Notes: generated by a model not told the origin, from the letters alone. Shown: positions 9,223-17,423, counted from the first letter of the stretch. The stretch is DNA of 64,000 nucleotides from Streptomyces ortus (GCF_026341275.1 NZ_JAIFZO010000002.1:260361-324360), one strand, 5' to 3'. A program made the numbers and translations.

Positions 9223-9996
9223 ATGCTCGATGCCACCACCCGCTCTGGGGGCACCGCCACGGTCACTCCCCCGCTCCCCGCAACAGAACTCGTCCCCGTC
9301 GAGTTCACCGCCGCGCCGACAGGCCCGGCCTCCCGCGTCACGAGAGCACTGTTCTCGCCGTGGGCCCGGCTCTCCCTGCTGGTCGCGCTGCTGCTGTCGG
9401 CCGCCGGGACGGTACTGCTGTTCGAGCCACAGAGACTGCTCGCCGACGGCTGGCCACCCCAGCTGACCGGAGCCGCGGCGGCCCTGGTCTTCGCGGTCGC
9501 GTACGGACTGTGCACGGTGGCGTTCGTGCCCCGGCCGATCCTCAACCTCGGCGCGGGTGCCCTGTTCGGCTCGCAGCTGGGCCTCGGGGCCGCGCTCGCC
9601 GGTACGGTCCTCGGCGCCGGGATCGCCTTCGGGCTCGGCCGGATGCTCGGGCAGGACGCGCTGCGGCCCCTGCTGCGCGGTCGCTGGCTGAAGGCGGCCG
9701 ACGGGCAGCTCAGCCGGCACGGGTTCCGCTCGATGCTGGCCGCGCGGCTGTTCCCCGGCGTGCCGTTCTGGGCCGCGAACTACTGCGCGTCCGTGTCCCG
9801 GATGGGCTATCTCCCCTTCCTCCTCGCGACGGGGCTCGGCTCGATCCCGAACACCGCCGCGTACGCCGTGGCGGGCGCCCGCGCCTCCGCGCCGACGTCC
9901 CCGGCGTTCCTGATCGCGATGGCCTTCATCGCCCTCCCCGCCCTGGCGGGAGCGATAGTGGCCTGGCGCAAACGCCACCACCTGCGGGCCCACTGA
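9223..9996 (+). CDS. TVP38/TMEM64 family membrane protein
   Basis: The 257-residue protein has about 40 polar N-terminal residues and then roughly six hydrophobic segments. The central block FVPRPILNLGAGALFG followed by G-x-x-x-G-rich helices, RLFPGVPFWAANYCAS and GSIPNTAAYAVAG fits the VTT (SNARE-associated/DedA-like) domain. Proteins of this family are thought to move or flip lipids or act in membrane homeostasis. A TTAGTGT box ends 10-15 bases before the ATG and no ribosome site is evident, so the mRNA may be leaderless. Its role here is unknown. Confidence 0.8.
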   Translation: MLDATTRSGGTATVTPPLPATELVPVEFTAAPTGPASRVTRALFSPWARLSLLVALLLSAAGTVLLFEPQRLLADGWPPQLTGAAAALVFAVAYGLCTVAFVPRPILNLGAGALFGSQLGLGAALAGTVLGAGIAFGLGRMLGQDALRPLLRGRWLKAADGQLSRHGFRSMLAARLFPGVPFWAANYCASVSRMGYLPFLLATGLGSIPNTAAYAVAGARASAPTSPAFLIAMAFIALPALAGAIVAWRKRHHLRAH

Positions 9997-10086
9997 CGCG
10001 GAGTCGCCGGGCCACGCCGTCGGGTGTGGCCCAGCAAGGCCCCGCCGGGGTCTGCGGCGGTCTGCGCACACGGCGGACCGGGGCGC

Positions 10087-10839
10087 CTACTCCCCCGGGT
10101 ACACGTCCGGGTACACGTCCAGCCGCCCGCACATCCCGAACTTCCCGTACGCCGAGGGCTGCTCGGCCCGTACGGCCGCGGCGGCCAGGTGGGACACGTC
10201 CCCCCGCTCCAGCCGTTCGAGCTGTGCACCCGTGGCGGCGGCAGCCGCCTGCGCACCGCGCCGCCACCGCTCACGCCACTCCGCGAGCCGCGGCCGTACG
10301 AGGGCCGCGGCGGCCCGGTGGAACGCGGCGAGGGGCTCGGGCCCGGCCGCCTCGCGCAGCGCGCGGTAGCCCTCCAGGGCGAGGTCGCGCCGGGCACGGG
10401 CGATCCTCTCCTTCTCCGCCTCGGGCGCGTCCGCCGGGATCACGGTCGCGGCGGCGTACGTCTTCGGGTCGGTCAGGTACTCCGGCGGCAGCGTGAGCAC
10501 CGCGTCGCCCGCCTCCGGGAGCCCGCTGTTCTGCATGAGGACGGTGATGCGCAGGTCGTCCTCGTTGACGAGCCGGTGGATCGTGCCGGGCGTGAACCAG
10601 GCCACCGTGCCCGGCGCGAGCGGCGTGACCTCGTACCCGGAGGTGGTCAGGGTCTGCACCGCGCCCCGCCCGCCGGTGACGACGTACGCCTCCGAACAGG
10701 TCAGATGCAGGTGGGGAGTGCCGCCGCACACCCCGTCGTAGGCGGGCCAGTCGTACACCGAGAGATGTGAGACGGCCACCCCGCCGGGCAGGCCCCCGAA
10801 GCCTCCCGGCAGCCCCTCGGAGTCCTCGGCCGCGCTCAC
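10087..10839 (-). CDS. Cupin-domain protein of a carbohydrate operon
   Basis: The 250-residue product starts at GTG 10839, which overlaps the upstream stop (GTGA), so it is translationally coupled. HLHLTCSEAYVVTGGRG is cupin motif 1, with two His and a Glu for metal binding. GTVAWFTPGTIHRLVN is motif 2. The C-terminal 100 residues are helical and rich in Arg and Ala. It is probably a sugar isomerase-like or sugar-sensing cupin, given that the coupled partners are a Gfo/Idh/MocA oxidoreductase and a PmoA-like protein. The exact reaction is unknown. Confidence 0.75.
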   Translation of the reverse strand: MSAAEDSEGLPGGFGGLPGGVAVSHLSVYDWPAYDGVCGGTPHLHLTCSEAYVVTGGRGAVQTLTTSGYEVTPLAPGTVAWFTPGTIHRLVNEDDLRITVLMQNSGLPEAGDAVLTLPPEYLTDPKTYAAATVIPADAPEAEKERIARARRDLALEGYRALREAAGPEPLAAFHRAAAALVRPRLAEWRERWRRGAQAAAAATGAQLERLERGDVSHLAAAAVRAEQPSAYGKFGMCGRLDVYPDVYPGE

Positions 10840-11780
10840 CACGGGTGCTCCGCCAGGTACTTGGCGATCTCCTCGCGCTCCCAGACGCCGTCGGCGACGA
10901 CGACGCGGTAGCGGCGGGTGAGCGTGTCGCCCGGTGCGAGTTCCAGCTCGTCGAAGAAGGCGAAGGAGGGCGCGACGGCCGCGAAGGGCTCGTTGCGCAC
11001 GAACCAGTGGGCGGGGTGGGCACCGCCCTCGCCCGTGTGATCGTTCTCCGGGGCGTGCGCGAAGACGAGTGTGGCGTGCCCGTCGGCGGCATCGTGCTCG
11101 GCGGAGTACGCGAGCCACGGCCCCTGCTGCCCCATCAGGCCCGGCCCCTCCCCGTCGGGGCCGATGATCCGCCCGTCCCGGAAGCCGCGGGGACCGCGCC
11201 AGAACAGGCCGGTGTAGCCGGCCAGCTCCCGCCCGGCGGTCGTGGGACTGCCGAACCGCAACGGTTCGTCCCGGCGGTTGGTGACGGAGCTCGTCCAGGT
11301 CAGCGCCCACGAGCCGGACGCCGGGTCCACGTCGCGCACCTCCACGCGGCGCTCCTCCTCCGCCCAGAGCGAGCCGTCGTACGGATGCCAGGTGAGCCGC
11401 TCGGCGATGACAGCGCCGCCCCGGCCGGCGCTGTCCGCCTCGACCCGGTCGAACGCGACGTGCGCCATCGAGCCCACCCGCTCCGGGAGTTCGAGATACC
11501 CCTCCCCGTGCACATAGGTGTTGCCGCCCCACAGGTTCGCCCCGGACAGATGCGAGGCGGTCATCTGCAGGCCCTTGTGCCAGCGGTGGTCGTTGGGCCG
11601 GTAGTCCGTGACAACGTTGCCCGCGAGTGTCCTGAGCGGATGCAGATACGGCTTCGGGGCCTCCCAGGCCGCCTCCGGACCGTACACATAGCTGAACAGC
11701 TCCACGCCGGAGGTGGGTTCGGTGACCGTGATGCGGTCACCGTGGGCGTGGACGATGCGCAGGCCGCCTGGTGCGGTCAT
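10836..11780 (-). CDS. PmoA family protein (DUF6807)
   Basis: The 314-residue protein has the pattern of the PmoA/DUF6807 family, including SYVYGPEAAWEAPKPYLHPL, DYRPNDHRWHKG and LAYSAEHDAADG. The Asp-His-x-x-His cluster is typical. Members occur in actinobacterial and bacteroidete sugar-degradation operons and are probably beta-sandwich enzymes, despite the historic methane oxygenase label. The start ATG overlaps the stop of the preceding oxidoreductase (ATGA), and its stop overlaps the cupin start. The three genes thus form a tight coupled operon. Confidence 0.8.
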   Translation of the reverse strand: MTAPGGLRIVHAHGDRITVTEPTSGVELFSYVYGPEAAWEAPKPYLHPLRTLAGNVVTDYRPNDHRWHKGLQMTASHLSGANLWGGNTYVHGEGYLELPERVGSMAHVAFDRVEADSAGRGGAVIAERLTWHPYDGSLWAEEERRVEVRDVDPASGSWALTWTSSVTNRRDEPLRFGSPTTAGRELAGYTGLFWRGPRGFRDGRIIGPDGEGPGLMGQQGPWLAYSAEHDAADGHATLVFAHAPENDHTGEGGAHPAHWFVRNEPFAAVAPSFAFFDELELAPGDTLTRRYRVVVADGVWEREEIAKYLAEHPW

Positions 11781-13045
11781 GCCGATGCCTCCTCGTGCGT
11801 GGCGGGTGTGGCGGGCGTCGCGGGTATGGCAGGTGTCGCGGGCGTGGCGGGAGCCCAGCCGGGCGCGCCGCCGTGCAGGGCCGTGTAGTAGGGGTCGCCG
11901 GGGCCGATCTCACCGGCGTGGACGGTCGCATCCGTGAACGCCGACTTGTAGAGCGCGGTGATCAGTTCGAGGCTGGTGCGCCCGTCCGCGCCGCTGCTGC
12001 GCGGTCGCTCCCCCGCGCGCATGCTCGCGACCAGTTCGCGCAACTGGGCCAGGTGCGAACTGGGCACGTCCGCGCCGAAGTCCTGCCACGCCGCCATGTC
12101 CCCGGGCCGCGCGTCCGGCGCCGGGGTGATCCGCCAGTTGTCGTTGCCGTGCCCGTAGAGATGGGTCAGCTCGACCGTCGCGTGCTCGCAGTCGATCCGG
12201 ATACGGCTGACCTCGTCCGGGCTGAGGACACTGTTCACCACGGTCGCGAGGGCGCCGCTCCCGAAGCGCACGAGGGCGGTGGAGACATCCTCCGTCTGCA
12301 CGTCGTGCACCAGACGTCCGGCCATGGCCCGCACCTCGCTCCAGGGTCCGAGCAGATCCAGCAGGAGGTCCATCTGGTGGATGCCGTGGCCCATGGCGGG
12401 GCCGCCGCCCTCGGTCTCCCACTTTCCGCGCCAGGGCACGGCGTAGTAGGCGGCGTCGCGGTACCACGTGGTCTGGCAGTGGGCCACGAGGGGCCGCCCC
12501 ATGGCCCCGTCGGCGATCAGGCGGCGTACGTGCCGCGCGCCCGAGCCGAAGCGGTGCTGAAAGACGATGGAGGCGTAGGGGCCGCCGTCGGCACCCTCCT
12601 GGGCCTGCACGGCGTCGAAGTCGGCGAGGGACGGCACGGGCGGTTTCTCGCACCACACCCAGGCACCGGCCCGCAGCGCGGTGACGGTCTGCTCGCGGTG
12701 CAGGGTCGGCGGGGTGCAGACGGCGACGAGGTCCGGGCGCTGTTCCGCGAGCATCCGGTCGAGATCGGTGTAGCCGTTCGGGACACCGCCGTCCGCGCAG
12801 AAGCGCCGCACGGCCTCGGCGTCGATGTCGACGGCGGCGACGACCTCCACCTCGCCCTCTGCGGCGAGGGCGGCGAGCGCGGGCAGATGGCTGCCGGAGG
12901 CGATGGCTCCGGTGCCGATGACGGCGGCCCGGATGCGGCGGCCGTCGAGCGGGGCGTTCCGGTGGCCCGTGCTCTCCTCCGCGGCGGCCTCGGACTCGGT
13001 GTGCTCGGTCGTCTTGCTGGTGATGGCGTCGCGGGCAGTGCGCAT
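11777..13045 (-). CDS. Gfo/Idh/MocA family oxidoreductase, first gene of a coupled sugar operon
   Basis: From ATG 13045 the product has 422 residues. After a Glu/Ser-rich N-terminal tail of about 35 residues comes the Rossmann motif AVIGTGAIASGSHLPAL, then the CEKPP form of the EKP signature. A DLLLDLLGPWSEV-containing C-terminal domain follows. The C-terminus is a low-complexity ATPATPAIPATPATPAT tail, encoded by imperfect 12-base tandem repeats around 11800-11860. The gene heads an operon with the PmoA-like and cupin genes. A LacI-type operator stands about 85 bases upstream, so substrate-induced control is likely. The substrate sugar is not known. Confidence 0.8.
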   Translation of the reverse strand: MRTARDAITSKTTEHTESEAAAEESTGHRNAPLDGRRIRAAVIGTGAIASGSHLPALAALAAEGEVEVVAAVDIDAEAVRRFCADGGVPNGYTDLDRMLAEQRPDLVAVCTPPTLHREQTVTALRAGAWVWCEKPPVPSLADFDAVQAQEGADGGPYASIVFQHRFGSGARHVRRLIADGAMGRPLVAHCQTTWYRDAAYYAVPWRGKWETEGGGPAMGHGIHQMDLLLDLLGPWSEVRAMAGRLVHDVQTEDVSTALVRFGSGALATVVNSVLSPDEVSRIRIDCEHATVELTHLYGHGNDNWRITPAPDARPGDMAAWQDFGADVPSSHLAQLRELVASMRAGERPRSSGADGRTSLELITALYKSAFTDATVHAGEIGPGDPYYTALHGGAPGWAPATPATPAIPATPATPATHEEASA

Positions 13046-13126
13046 GGACGGGATCAGCACTCCATCGGAACGTGACAGCGGATCTGGCGGACGCCTGCCC
13101 GTCACGGCGACCACGGGGCGGACCCG

Positions 13127-13146
13127 TGACAGCAAGCGCTTTCACC
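13127..13146 (-). promoter_or_regulatory. LacI-family operator upstream of the oxidoreductase operon
   Basis: The stretch holds the palindromic core AAGCGCTT (13134-13141) inside a TGAAAGCGCTTGCTG-like context read on the minus strand. This matches the classic LacI/GalR operator form. It is about 85 bases before the start of the first operon gene. No LacI gene is nearby, so the regulator is encoded elsewhere. The rest of the 307-base gap to uppP shows no gene. Confidence 0.6.
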
Positions 13147-13352
13147 CCTCGCGGAAACGTAAGCGGCGCATCGTCGCGGGTCAACACCCCCGTCACCTCG
13201 TACGACCGTCTCCGGGGAGGCCCTGTCGTCGTACCGTCACCCGGGGGCGCTACGCTGCCCCGGACGCGCCTGATCACCGCAGACCGCAACAGGGCACGTC
13301 CGTCCGCCCATTCGCTGCGCTCCCGCCATCAGCACTTGGATCACGTAACTTC

Positions 13353-14228
13353 ATGTCTTGGTTTGAATCCCTCATCCTCGGACTCGTCCAGGGGCTGACC
13401 GAGTTCCTGCCCATCTCCTCCAGCGCGCACCTGCGGCTCACCGCGGCGTTCGCCGGCTGGGAGGACCCGGGAGCGGCCTTCACGGCGATCACGCAGATCG
13501 GCACGGAGATCGCGGTGCTGATCTACTTCCGCAAGGACATCGCGCGGATCGTCTCGGCCTGGTCCCGCTCGCTCGTCAACAAGGCGATGCGCAGCGACCA
13601 CGACGCCCAGATGGGCTGGCTCGTCATCGTCGGCTCGATCCCGATCGGCGTCCTGGGTCTCACCCTCAAGGACCAGATCGAGGGCCCGTTCCGCGATCTG
13701 CGCGTCACCGCGACCACGCTGATCGTGATGGGCATCGTCCTGGGCGTGGCCGACCGGCTCGCGGCACGTGACGAGTCCGGCGGGAAGCACCGGGCCGCGG
13801 TCGAGCGCAAGTCGCTCAAGGACCTGAGCGTGAAGGACGGCCTGATCTACGGCTTCTGCCAGGCGATGGCCCTCGTCCCGGGCGTGTCCCGCTCCGGCGC
13901 CACCATCAGCGGCGGCCTCCTCATGGGATACACCCGCGAGGCCGCGGCCCGTTACTCGTTCCTGCTGGCCGTCCCCGCGGTGCTCGCCTCCGGCGTGTTC
14001 GAACTGAAGGACGCCGCCGAGGGCGGCCATGTCTCGTGGGGCCCCACGATCTTCGCGACGGTCATCGCCTTCGTGGTGGGTTACGCGGTCATCGCGTGGT
14101 TCATGAAGTTCATCACGACGAAGAGCTTCATGCCGTTCGTCTACTACCGCATCGCGCTCGGCATCCTGATCATCGTGCTGGTCAGCATGGGTGCGCTGAG
14201 CCCGCACGCGGCGGAGTCTTCGGGCTGA
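13353..14228 (+). CDS. uppP: Undecaprenyl-diphosphatase
   Basis: The 291-residue membrane protein carries both BacA/UppP signatures: GLVQGLTEFLPISSSAH near the N-terminus and ALVPGVSRSGATI in the second half. Eight or so hydrophobic segments are visible. It dephosphorylates undecaprenyl pyrophosphate to recycle the lipid carrier for cell wall synthesis and gives bacitracin tolerance. The start ATG 13353 gives MSWFESLILGLVQG, the usual N-terminus. It is the last clear chromosomal gene before the prophage. Confidence 0.95.
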   Translation: MSWFESLILGLVQGLTEFLPISSSAHLRLTAAFAGWEDPGAAFTAITQIGTEIAVLIYFRKDIARIVSAWSRSLVNKAMRSDHDAQMGWLVIVGSIPIGVLGLTLKDQIEGPFRDLRVTATTLIVMGIVLGVADRLAARDESGGKHRAAVERKSLKDLSVKDGLIYGFCQAMALVPGVSRSGATISGGLLMGYTREAAARYSFLLAVPAVLASGVFELKDAAEGGHVSWGPTIFATVIAFVVGYAVIAWFMKFITTKSFMPFVYYRIALGILIIVLVSMGALSPHAAESSG

Positions 14229-14368
14229 CGGGCCTGAATAATGCGCGTTCCTGAGTGCCGCGTTGCGCGCAGTTAAGTGCTAGAAAGGGCAGTAACACGT
14301 AGTCGATTGGAGCGTTTTGCGGCCGACTTCTCCCATCGTTCTCCCACTGGCCGCGAGAGAATCGAACA

Positions 14369-14420
14369 CCGCCCTCCGGACCGCCCACTTGGGAGGTGGG
14401 CTTGGCGGTCCGGAGGGCGG
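14369..14420 (+). terminator. Hairpin terminator downstream of uppP
   Basis: A perfect 17-bp stem (14369-14385 with 14404-14420) encloses an 18-base loop that could fold further, followed by CTTCTTGG. It lies 140 bases past uppP in a 424-base gap (14229-14652) that holds no gene. Confidence 0.7.
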
Positions 14421-14581
14421 CTTCTTGGTCGGCGCCAATATGTAGGCGCCGACCGCTTGCGAAGGGATGCTTGCGAGTGGGTAACTCGCGATCTCCCCAT
14501 TCCCGGCATCTGTAGCCACCTGAAGGCCGCGGATACCGGAATCTCTGCGCCTGCTGTCAAGTCGCCCGCCGATGACCCTCT

Positions 14582-14595
14582 CTGGATATATCCAG
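14582..14595. promoter_or_regulatory. Palindrome, probable operator of the GntR gene
   Basis: CTGGATATATCCAG is a perfect 14-bp palindrome, AT-rich in a GC-rich region, 57 bases upstream of the GntR start. Autoregulation by that GntR protein is the simplest reading. Confidence 0.5.
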
Positions 14596-14652
14596 CATCA
14601 GGGCCGCCTCGTAGCTTCAGACCTCACGTCATGATCGTTGGCAGGGGTCTGG

Positions 14653-15321
14653 ATGGCAGAGGATGCGCGCTACCGGCGTATCGCCGCCGACATCATGCGC
14701 CGCATCGCCGCCGGGGAATGGCGGCCGGGCCAAGACCTGCCTTCGCGTGCCGAGCTAGCTGCCGAACTCGGCGTGAACCCACAAACCGTTCGCCTCGCCT
14801 ACGACCTGCTGCGGCGGACGGGAATCCTCGACGGCGAGGAACGCAAGCGAGTATATGTGGCGCACCCTCCTGCTATGCGCACCCTCACCGACGCAGACGC
14901 CGACTGGCCATTCTCCAGCGAGACCACCGACACCCGCCCGCGGGCCGCCACGGAAGAGCTGGCCGCCCGCCTTGGCGTCCATGTGGGTGCGACTCTTCAG
15001 CGCGAGACGGTGGAGTGCCTGGACCCGGGAGGCCGGTCGGCGATGCTCATCACGTCGTGGTGGCGGGGCCGGCGCGAGCCGCACGCTTCGTTCGCTGCGG
15101 AACTCGGCTCGGTTGCTCTGACGGAGGGGCAAGCGCATGCGTTGGGGCTGCTGGTGGACACTGTCGCGTTTCGCGTGGTGCGCACTCGCTTCGACCCGCA
15201 TGGTCGCCCCCTGGAGACTGCCGATTTGATTCTGCCCATGGACCGCTGGCTGATTCGCCTCGGACCCGTGCGGCAGCTTCCGACTTCCTGGCGTCCGGCG
15301 GGGTCTAGGCCGGTTCGTTGA
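14653..15321 (+). CDS. GntR family regulator with UTRA-type ligand domain
   Basis: From ATG 14653 the product has 222 residues. Residues 1-70 form a winged helix typical of GntR: YRRIAADIMRRIAAGEWRPG, LPSRAELAAELGVNPQTVR, and DLLRRTGILDGEERKRVYVA as the wing. The rest resembles a UTRA domain (for example LGVHVGATLQRETVECLDPGG), as in the KorSA-like regulators of actinobacterial plasmids and prophages. CAGGGG lies 7 bases before the ATG. A perfect palindrome upstream suggests autorepression. It may control lysogeny or transfer functions of the element, or be a host gene at the insertion edge. Confidence 0.8.
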   Translation: MAEDARYRRIAADIMRRIAAGEWRPGQDLPSRAELAAELGVNPQTVRLAYDLLRRTGILDGEERKRVYVAHPPAMRTLTDADADWPFSSETTDTRPRAATEELAARLGVHVGATLQRETVECLDPGGRSAMLITSWWRGRREPHASFAAELGSVALTEGQAHALGLLVDTVAFRVVRTRFDPHGRPLETADLILPMDRWLIRLGPVRQLPTSWRPAGSRPVR

Positions 15322-15333
15322 CTTCGAGTCAAC
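15317..15333 (+). terminator. Small hairpin over the GntR stop codon
   Basis: GTTGACT and AGTCAAC (7-bp arms, 3-base loop) overlap the TGA at 15319-15321. It could be a weak terminator or a protein-binding site. Confidence 0.35.
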
Positions 15334-15492
15334 AGCATGCGGTGCGCGAGCAACAGCCACCGTCTGCATATATCTGTGTGGAATGTGTGCGCCCGGCATG
15401 TTTCTGTAACCGCAGGTCAAGCCGTGGCCAAACGTTCCTGCCAGTAACCCGATAACCCGACCGCCAGCAGGATCCAGGGCGGCAGCCTGGAG

Positions 15493-15825
15493 TCAGCGGA
15501 CTTGGGCTTCGAGCGCGCGGGCCTGCCGGGCGAGCGCGCCCAGATGTATCGCCGCCGACAGCAGACCGTGGCCGAGACCGTCCGCGAGAACACTGTCGGT
15601 GTCGTCGAGGGCGTTGCGGACCTTGTGCCACTCCCGGCCGTGCTCCGGCAGCCGGCCGAGTTCCTCCTGGGCGCGCAGGTACAGGTCGCCGATGGCGGCG
15701 CGCAGGGCCTGGTTGAGCTGGATGCAGCGTTCGTAGGGCGGCAGCATCTGGCGCGCGCCGACGGCTTCCTCGATGAGCGCGTCGAGGGTCTGGTCTCTTG
15801 CTGCCTGATCCGTAGTCTGATCCAT
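15493..15825 (-). CDS. DUF6415 family protein
   Basis: The 110-residue, mostly helical protein fits DUF6415 of Streptomyces (DALIEEAVGARQMLPPYERCIQLNQALRA, then LHRAA-type helices ending LGALARQARALEAQ). It has no known enzymatic residue. It is divergent from a small GntR gene across a 139-base region with operator-like repeats, and the two families are often neighbours. GGAG stands 8 bases before the ATG. Function unknown. Confidence 0.7.
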   Translation of the reverse strand: MDQTTDQAARDQTLDALIEEAVGARQMLPPYERCIQLNQALRAAIGDLYLRAQEELGRLPEHGREWHKVRNALDDTDSVLADGLGHGLLSAAIHLGALARQARALEAQVR

Positions 15826-15896
15826 GTCGACGGCTCCAGTTCGTCGGCCGCGCCCCCGGGCCGTTCACGCGGTCGCGGGGGTCTCGTGCAATTTCA

Positions 15897-15952
15897 CGGT
15901 ATACCGCGGTGGACCGAAGGGTACTGCGGTCGCGCGGTGTACTGCGGGTACC
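15897..15952. promoter_or_regulatory. Operator cluster between the DUF6415 and GntR genes
   Basis: CGGTATACCG (15897-15906) is a perfect palindrome. GTACTGCGG occurs twice, at 15921-15929 and 15939-15947, 18 bp apart. A TACGGT -10 box (15953-15958) lies 6 bases before the GTG start of the GntR gene. The repeats would overlap both divergent promoters, so the short GntR protein is the likely binder. Confidence 0.5.
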
Positions 15953-15964
15953 TACGGTCGAATA

Positions 15965-16213
15965 GTGAGCGTTGATCTTGACCGGACCCGGTCTATCTGG
16001 CGACAAGTCGCGGCGATCGTTGCCGCCCGCATCGCCGACGGCACCTATCCGGCCCGGTCGAAACTTCCCTCGGTTGTGGAACTCTCGGCAGAGTTTTCGA
16101 TCGCCTCGTCCACCGTGCAGAAGGTGTACAAGAAGCTCCAGGACGACGGTCTCGCACGCGGGGAGGTTGGCATCGGCACGTTCGTCGCCGACGAGCCGCC
16201 CATGGAAGGCTGA
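15965..16213 (+). CDS. Short GntR-type winged-helix regulator
   Basis: The 82-residue product is a GntR DNA-binding domain without ligand domain: WRQVAAIVAARIADGTYPAR, LPSVVELSAEFSIASSTVQK, then YKKLQDDGLARGEVGIGTFVA as the wing. GTG 15965 is chosen because a TACGGT box sits 6 bases before it and there is no ribosome site; an upstream in-frame extension to 15824 is Arg/Pro-rich noise. It is probably a small repressor acting on the repeats next to it. Confidence 0.75.
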   Translation: MSVDLDRTRSIWRQVAAIVAARIADGTYPARSKLPSVVELSAEFSIASSTVQKVYKKLQDDGLARGEVGIGTFVADEPPMEG

Positions 16214-16239
16214 CCACTGACAGTGGCGCCGCCTAGACT
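16210..16239 (+). promoter_or_regulatory. Leaderless promoter of the 63-residue gene
   Basis: CTGACC (16210-16215) and TAGACT (16234-16239), 18 bp apart, lead to an ATG 7 bases after the -10 box. Confidence 0.5.
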
Positions 16240-16246
16240 GATCGCC

Positions 16247-16438
16247 ATGCCCCCCACTCCCCCGGCCCCGGGTCCCGCGCGGTCTGCCGCGGAGCTGAAC
16301 GAGGCGATCCGCGCGCTGTGGATCGGCGGGCGCGGCCACCCCTCGGTGGGGCTGACAGCGGAGCAGCGGGACGAATACCACCGGCTCCTCGCCGCACTCC
16401 GGGACGTGGAACGCAGGGACGTCGTTGAGGCGGCGTAG
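16247..16438 (+). CDS. Small hypothetical protein
   Basis: The 63-residue product has a Pro-rich N-terminus and a helical body (SAAELNEAIRALWIGGRGHPSVGL, then LLAALRDVERRDVVEAA). It is read from a leaderless promoter. I do not recognise the family; similar short proteins accompany GntR genes in actinobacterial mobile elements. Confidence 0.55.
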   Translation: MPPTPPAPGPARSAAELNEAIRALWIGGRGHPSVGLTAEQRDEYHRLLAALRDVERRDVVEAA

Positions 16439-16444
16439 CGGGTC

Positions 16445-16450
16445 TACCCT
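16445..16450 (+). promoter_or_regulatory. -10 box TACCCT, leaderless
   Basis: TACCCT is followed by CGCGCC and ATG. The same arrangement, TACCCT-CGCGTC-ATG, occurs at 20060-20074 before another phage gene. Confidence 0.5.
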
Positions 16451-16456
16451 CGCGCC

Positions 16457-16693
16457 ATGACCCGCATGGAGTCCTCGATCATCAGCCTGATCCGGCTCGA
16501 CTCGCCGAAGCCTCAAGAGGGCGACTGGATCTGTACACCGCACGGCCGCGCCAACTGCGCCCGCGACATCGTCGCCGTTGCTGAGTTGCAGACCAAGGAT
16601 GCCGTCCAGCCCTACCGGGTCTGCGGAGTGTGGCTCACCGAGAACGAGGACGCTGCCGGCTACCTCGCCGAGCGCGGCTACGACAACCGCTGA
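16457..16693 (+). CDS. Hypothetical protein
   Basis: The 78-residue protein includes EGDWICTPHGRANCARDIVAV and YRVCGVWLTENEDAAGYLAERGYD. It has three cysteines and a histidine but no clear zinc motif. The start is fixed by a -10 box 6 bases upstream. Unrecognised; a small accessory gene of the lysogeny region. Confidence 0.6.
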   Translation: MTRMESSIISLIRLDSPKPQEGDWICTPHGRANCARDIVAVAELQTKDAVQPYRVCGVWLTENEDAAGYLAERGYDNR

Positions 16694-16694
16694 C

Positions 16695-16967
16695 TCAAGG
16701 CCGCCTGCTCTGGTTGATGTGGTCGATGAAGCCGGGCGGGAACCGCCCCTCCGCTTCCGACGGCGCGCTTCCGCGTTCCCGCATCCGCCGGGCGTCGGCG
16801 GTCATCCCGAGCGCTTCCGCCTCGTCCGGGTCCGTGATCGGGCGGCCGGGCGACAGGACCGCCAGCCGGGTGTCCGGGCCGGGACGGCGCGGCGGCGGCA
16901 TCCCGCCGTGGGCCGGGCGGCGCGTGCGGGCGGCCAGGGCGAGTGTGCGCAGCAGACGGCGGATCAC
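16695..16967 (-). CDS. Small basic hypothetical protein coupled to DUF6221
   Basis: GTG 16967 overlaps the stop of the upstream DUF6221 gene (GTGA) and opens a 90-residue frame. It starts VIRRLLRTLALAARTRR and ends with a possible helix (DPDEAEALGMTADARRMRERG). A longer open frame to 17216 is the shadow of the upstream gene. Function unknown. Confidence 0.5.
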   Translation of the reverse strand: MIRRLLRTLALAARTRRPAHGGMPPPRRPGPDTRLAVLSPGRPITDPDEAEALGMTADARRMRERGSAPSEAEGRFPPGFIDHINQSRRP

Positions 16968-17401
16968 GGGCGCCACGACTCGTCGTAGCCCGGCCGGTCC
17001 GCGTAGGGCAGGGCGAGCAGGCGCAGCGTCTTGCACGGGTAGCGTTGAGGGCTGCTCCCGCCGTGCGTCGGGTAACCCCAGGCGCCGTCGACGCACGTGC
17101 CGCACGAGCCGTCGTTCACGTCCGCATGCTCGTGGATGAGCTGCCGCTTCGCTTCGATCTCGCGCAGCACCCGGGCCGGATCGTGGCGAATGATGTGATC
17201 CCGCTCCCGCGCCCACACGAACTTCACTCGTGGCGTGCCAGCGGTGTCCCAGACGCCCGCGTCACCCTCCGGGCTTGGCACCCAACGCGGCACAGGCTCC
17301 CCGCGACGGTAGGCCGCCATCGCGTTGACACCGAGGAGTAGCCGAACAGCCTCGAAGTCCTCGTCGAGCTGCTCACCCAGCCACTTCACCAGCCCGTCCA
17401 C
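16964..17401 (-). CDS. DUF6221 family protein
   Basis: The 145-residue protein shows the DUF6221 pattern: LVKWLGEQLDEDFEAVRLL at the N-terminus, HIIRHDPARVLREIEAKRQLIHEH in the middle, and CGTCVDG then PCKTLRLLALPYADRPGYDESW at the end. This family is frequent in Streptomyces phages and genomes, and its function is unknown. GTG 17401 follows GGAGG. A hairpin (17424-17452) lies in the 5' leader. It is one of four family members in this window. Confidence 0.75.
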   Translation of the reverse strand: MDGLVKWLGEQLDEDFEAVRLLLGVNAMAAYRRGEPVPRWVPSPEGDAGVWDTAGTPRVKFVWARERDHIIRHDPARVLREIEAKRQLIHEHADVNDGSCGTCVDGAWGYPTHGGSSPQRYPCKTLRLLALPYADRPGYDESWRP

Positions 17402-17423
17402 CGACGCCCCTCCAAAGTCGAGT

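Noticed and set aside
8460..10496. Very long plus-strand frame (678 codons) across the AlkD remnant and TVP38 gene
   Set aside because: It is in the wrong frame for the TVP38 protein and consists of Arg/Pro/Gly-rich noise.
10087..11532. 481-codon minus-strand frame containing the cupin
   Set aside because: Only the part after GTG 10839 has cupin motifs; the rest is the shadow of the PmoA-like gene.
14361..14380. TTCGATTC-like T-loop on the minus strand near the phage boundary, possible tRNA attB
   Set aside because: The flanking bases do not pair into a T-stem or acceptor stem, so no tRNA can be folded.
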